From contig JAJSZW010000017.1 in assembly GCA_030262895.1 (NCBI GenBank), positions 1 through 42,792 of the forward strand: DNA of 42,792 nt. Reading direction: 5' to 3'. The position numbers and the translations under genes were made by a program. The notes beneath the pieces are model-generated. The model saw only the letters and a list, made by a program, of their open reading frames with translations, did no database searches and was not told the origin of the DNA. This DNA is from Deltaproteobacteria bacterium. Its GTDB lineage: Bacteria > Desulfobacterota > Desulfobacteria > Desulfobacterales > ETH-SRB1. Of this stretch, positions 41,341-42,792 are shown piece after piece; position 1 is the stretch's first letter; the number at the start of each line of letters is the position of its first letter.

Positions 41341-42792
41341 AATCACCGAATCCGCGATAGAAAAATTCGCCATAGAACTCCTTGAAAAGCAGGGCTACCA
41401 ATATATCTACGCTCCTTCCATTGCCCCGGACCTGTCTGCGTCCGACGTACAGGCAGGCAGCGAGACACCGGAAAGAGAATCGTTTGAAGATGTGCTGCTC
41501 ATGGAGCGATTGCAATCAGCCGTCGGCAGGATTAACCCGTCTATTCCCGCGGATATCCGGGAAGACGCTATCAAGCAGATTCTAAGGCTCAATTCCCCGG
41601 AACTCATTGCCAACAATGAGGCCTTCCACCGGATGCTGACCGAAGGAATAAAGATCGGCTATCAGAAGGACGGCTACAACCGGGGTGATCTTGTATGGCT
41701 CATTGATTTCAAGAATCCGGAAAATAACGATTTTCTGGTTGCCAACCAATTTACCGTTATTGAAAACAATGTCAACAAACGCCCGGATGTAATTCTTTTT
41801 GTCAATGGCCTGCCTCAGGTTGTTATTGAACTTAAAAATCCGGCGGATGAAAACGCAACCATAAGAACGGCATTCAAACAACTGCAAACATATAAGCAGT
41901 CTATTCCCGGGTTATTTACCTACAACGGCTTGATGATTATTTCTGATGGTCTTGAAGCCAAAGCCGGTTCCATCTCCGCGGGATTCTCCCGCTTCATGGC
42001 TTGGAAAACAGCGGATGGCAAGGTGGAAGCCTCACCACTCATTGGACAACTGGAAACCCTGATCAAGAGCATGTTGGATAAGAAAATTCTTCTGGATCTG
42101 ATCCGTCATTTTGTTGTGTTTGAAAAATCGAAAAAAGAGGACAGGGAAACAGGCATCATTACCATCCAGACAGAAAAAAAACTGGCTGCCTATCATCAAT
42201 ATTATGCTGTAAACAGAGCTGTTGAATCTACGTTAAGAGCCGCTGAATATTTGCCTGAGCAGAAGAAAGCGCAATCGGAAATGATTGCGGAATCCCCTGC
42301 AAGTTATGGCCTGCCGGGTGTAAAAAAACAGCCTTCAGGAGATCGGAAAGGCGGCGTGGTATGGCACACCCAGGGAAGCGGTAAATCGCTTTCCATGGTT
42401 TTTTATACGGGAAAGATTGTTCTGGTAATGGATAACCCCACGGTTCTGGTCATTACCGACAGAAACGATCTGGACGACCAGTTGTTTGATACCTTCGCCG
42501 CATCAAAGCAATTGCTAAGGCAGGAACCTGTGCAGGCGGAAGACAGAGGCCACTTGAAGGAGCTGCTCAAAGTCGCATCGGGCGGTGTGGTGTTTACCAC
42601 CATCCAGAAATTCCAACCCGATGAAGGCAATGTTTATGAAACCCTTTCGGAAAGAAGAAACATCATTGTCATTGCCGATGAAGCCCACCGGACCCAGTAT
42701 GGTTTTAAAGCCAAGACCATCGATGCCAAAGATGAAAACGGCAATGTTGTCGGTAAAAAAATCGTGTATGGCTTTGCCAAGTATCTGCGTGA
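41333..42792 (+). CDS. hsdR: Type I restriction endonuclease subunit, 5' part
   Basis: N-terminal 486 codons of HsdR; the frame is open at the window end. The nuclease domain has the PD-(D/E)xK pattern RPDVILFVNGLPQVVIELKNP, with the QLQTYKQ motif after it. The SF2 translocase domain begins with Walker A WHTQGSGKSLSMVFYT, VLVITDRNDLDDQLFDTF and the DEAH box VIADEAHRTQYG. It cleaves DNA far from unmethylated recognition sites after ATP-driven translocation. ATG 41333 overlaps the stop of the RAYT remnant, and a weak AGGA stands about 11 bases upstream. All motifs visible so far are intact. Confidence 0.94.
   Translation, partial: MSKITESAIEKFAIELLEKQGYQYIYAPSIAPDLSASDVQAGSETPERESFEDVLLMERLQSAVGRINPSIPADIREDAIKQILRLNSPELIANNEAFHRMLTEGIKIGYQKDGYNRGDLVWLIDFKNPENNDFLVANQFTVIENNVNKRPDVILFVNGLPQVVIELKNPADENATIRTAFKQLQTYKQSIPGLFTYNGLMIISDGLEAKAGSISAGFSRFMAWKTADGKVEASPLIGQLETLIKSMLDKKILLDLIRHFVVFEKSKKEDRETGIITIQTEKKLAAYHQYYAVNRAVESTLRAAEYLPEQKKAQSEMIAESPASYGLPGVKKQPSGDRKGGVVWHTQGSGKSLSMVFYTGKIVLVMDNPTVLVITDRNDLDDQLFDTFAASKQLLRQEPVQAEDRGHLKELLKVASGGVVFTTIQKFQPDEGNVYETLSERRNIIVIADEAHRTQYGFKAKTIDAKDENGNVVGKKIVYGFAKYLR

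Overview
The window reads as a chromosomal segment of an A+T-leaning Gram-negative bacterium, most likely a sulfate-reducer-type deltaproteobacterium (Desulfobacterota). That placement is inferred from gene content and style: paired PilT ATPases beside DivIVA and YggT, an RdgC-like pair, a DUF1186 protein and very many short palindromic repeats. No marker gene fixes it. Housekeeping genes alternate with two phage-defence operons, and both operons carry relics of REP-associated (RAYT) transposases.

Layout. 1-543: 3' part of type III pantothenate kinase. 665-4701 (minus): yggT, divIVA, two pilT-type ATPases and a zinc-ribbon/pseudo-receiver protein. 5201-7328 (plus): proC, a CcdA-like membrane protein and a periplasmic thioredoxin. 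7479-11255: small membrane protein, ChaN-like protein, SpoIIAA-like protein, a group II intron fragment and an RdgC-like gene with its partner, all separated by palindromic elements. About 1 kb of gene-free, A+T-rich sequence follows.

12350-27980 (plus) is a complete type 1 BREX operon that looks more G+C-rich than its surroundings: small HTH protein, brxA, brxB, brxC, pglX, an inserted ATPase + TOPRIM-like pair, a small winged-helix protein, pglZ, an unlisted 50-codon ORF and brxL. The genes overlap or nearly touch except after pglX, where the inserted cassette starts. BrxC, PglX and PglZ would form the methylation/exclusion machinery and BrxL the effector ATPase.

28215-37370: an N-truncated small protein, a DUF1186 protein, a methyltransferase, tRNA-Lys(CUU), hemL, a metallo-beta-lactamase-fold hydrolase, ssb (frameshifted at a C10 tract) and a phosphate-transport set (CBS protein, DUF47/PhoU-like, Pit). 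37371-42792 (plus): type I restriction-modification genes hsdM, an ORF6N protein, hsdS, a RAYT remnant and hsdR (cut by the window end).

Most unusual feature: pglX contains a whole RAYT transposase reading frame inserted in frame, bounded by inverted GTAG/GTGG-headed REP hairpins, plus eight more REP hairpins at four other places in the same gene. The 1410-codon frame stays open through all of them. I found no further copy of this hairpin elsewhere in the window by eye.
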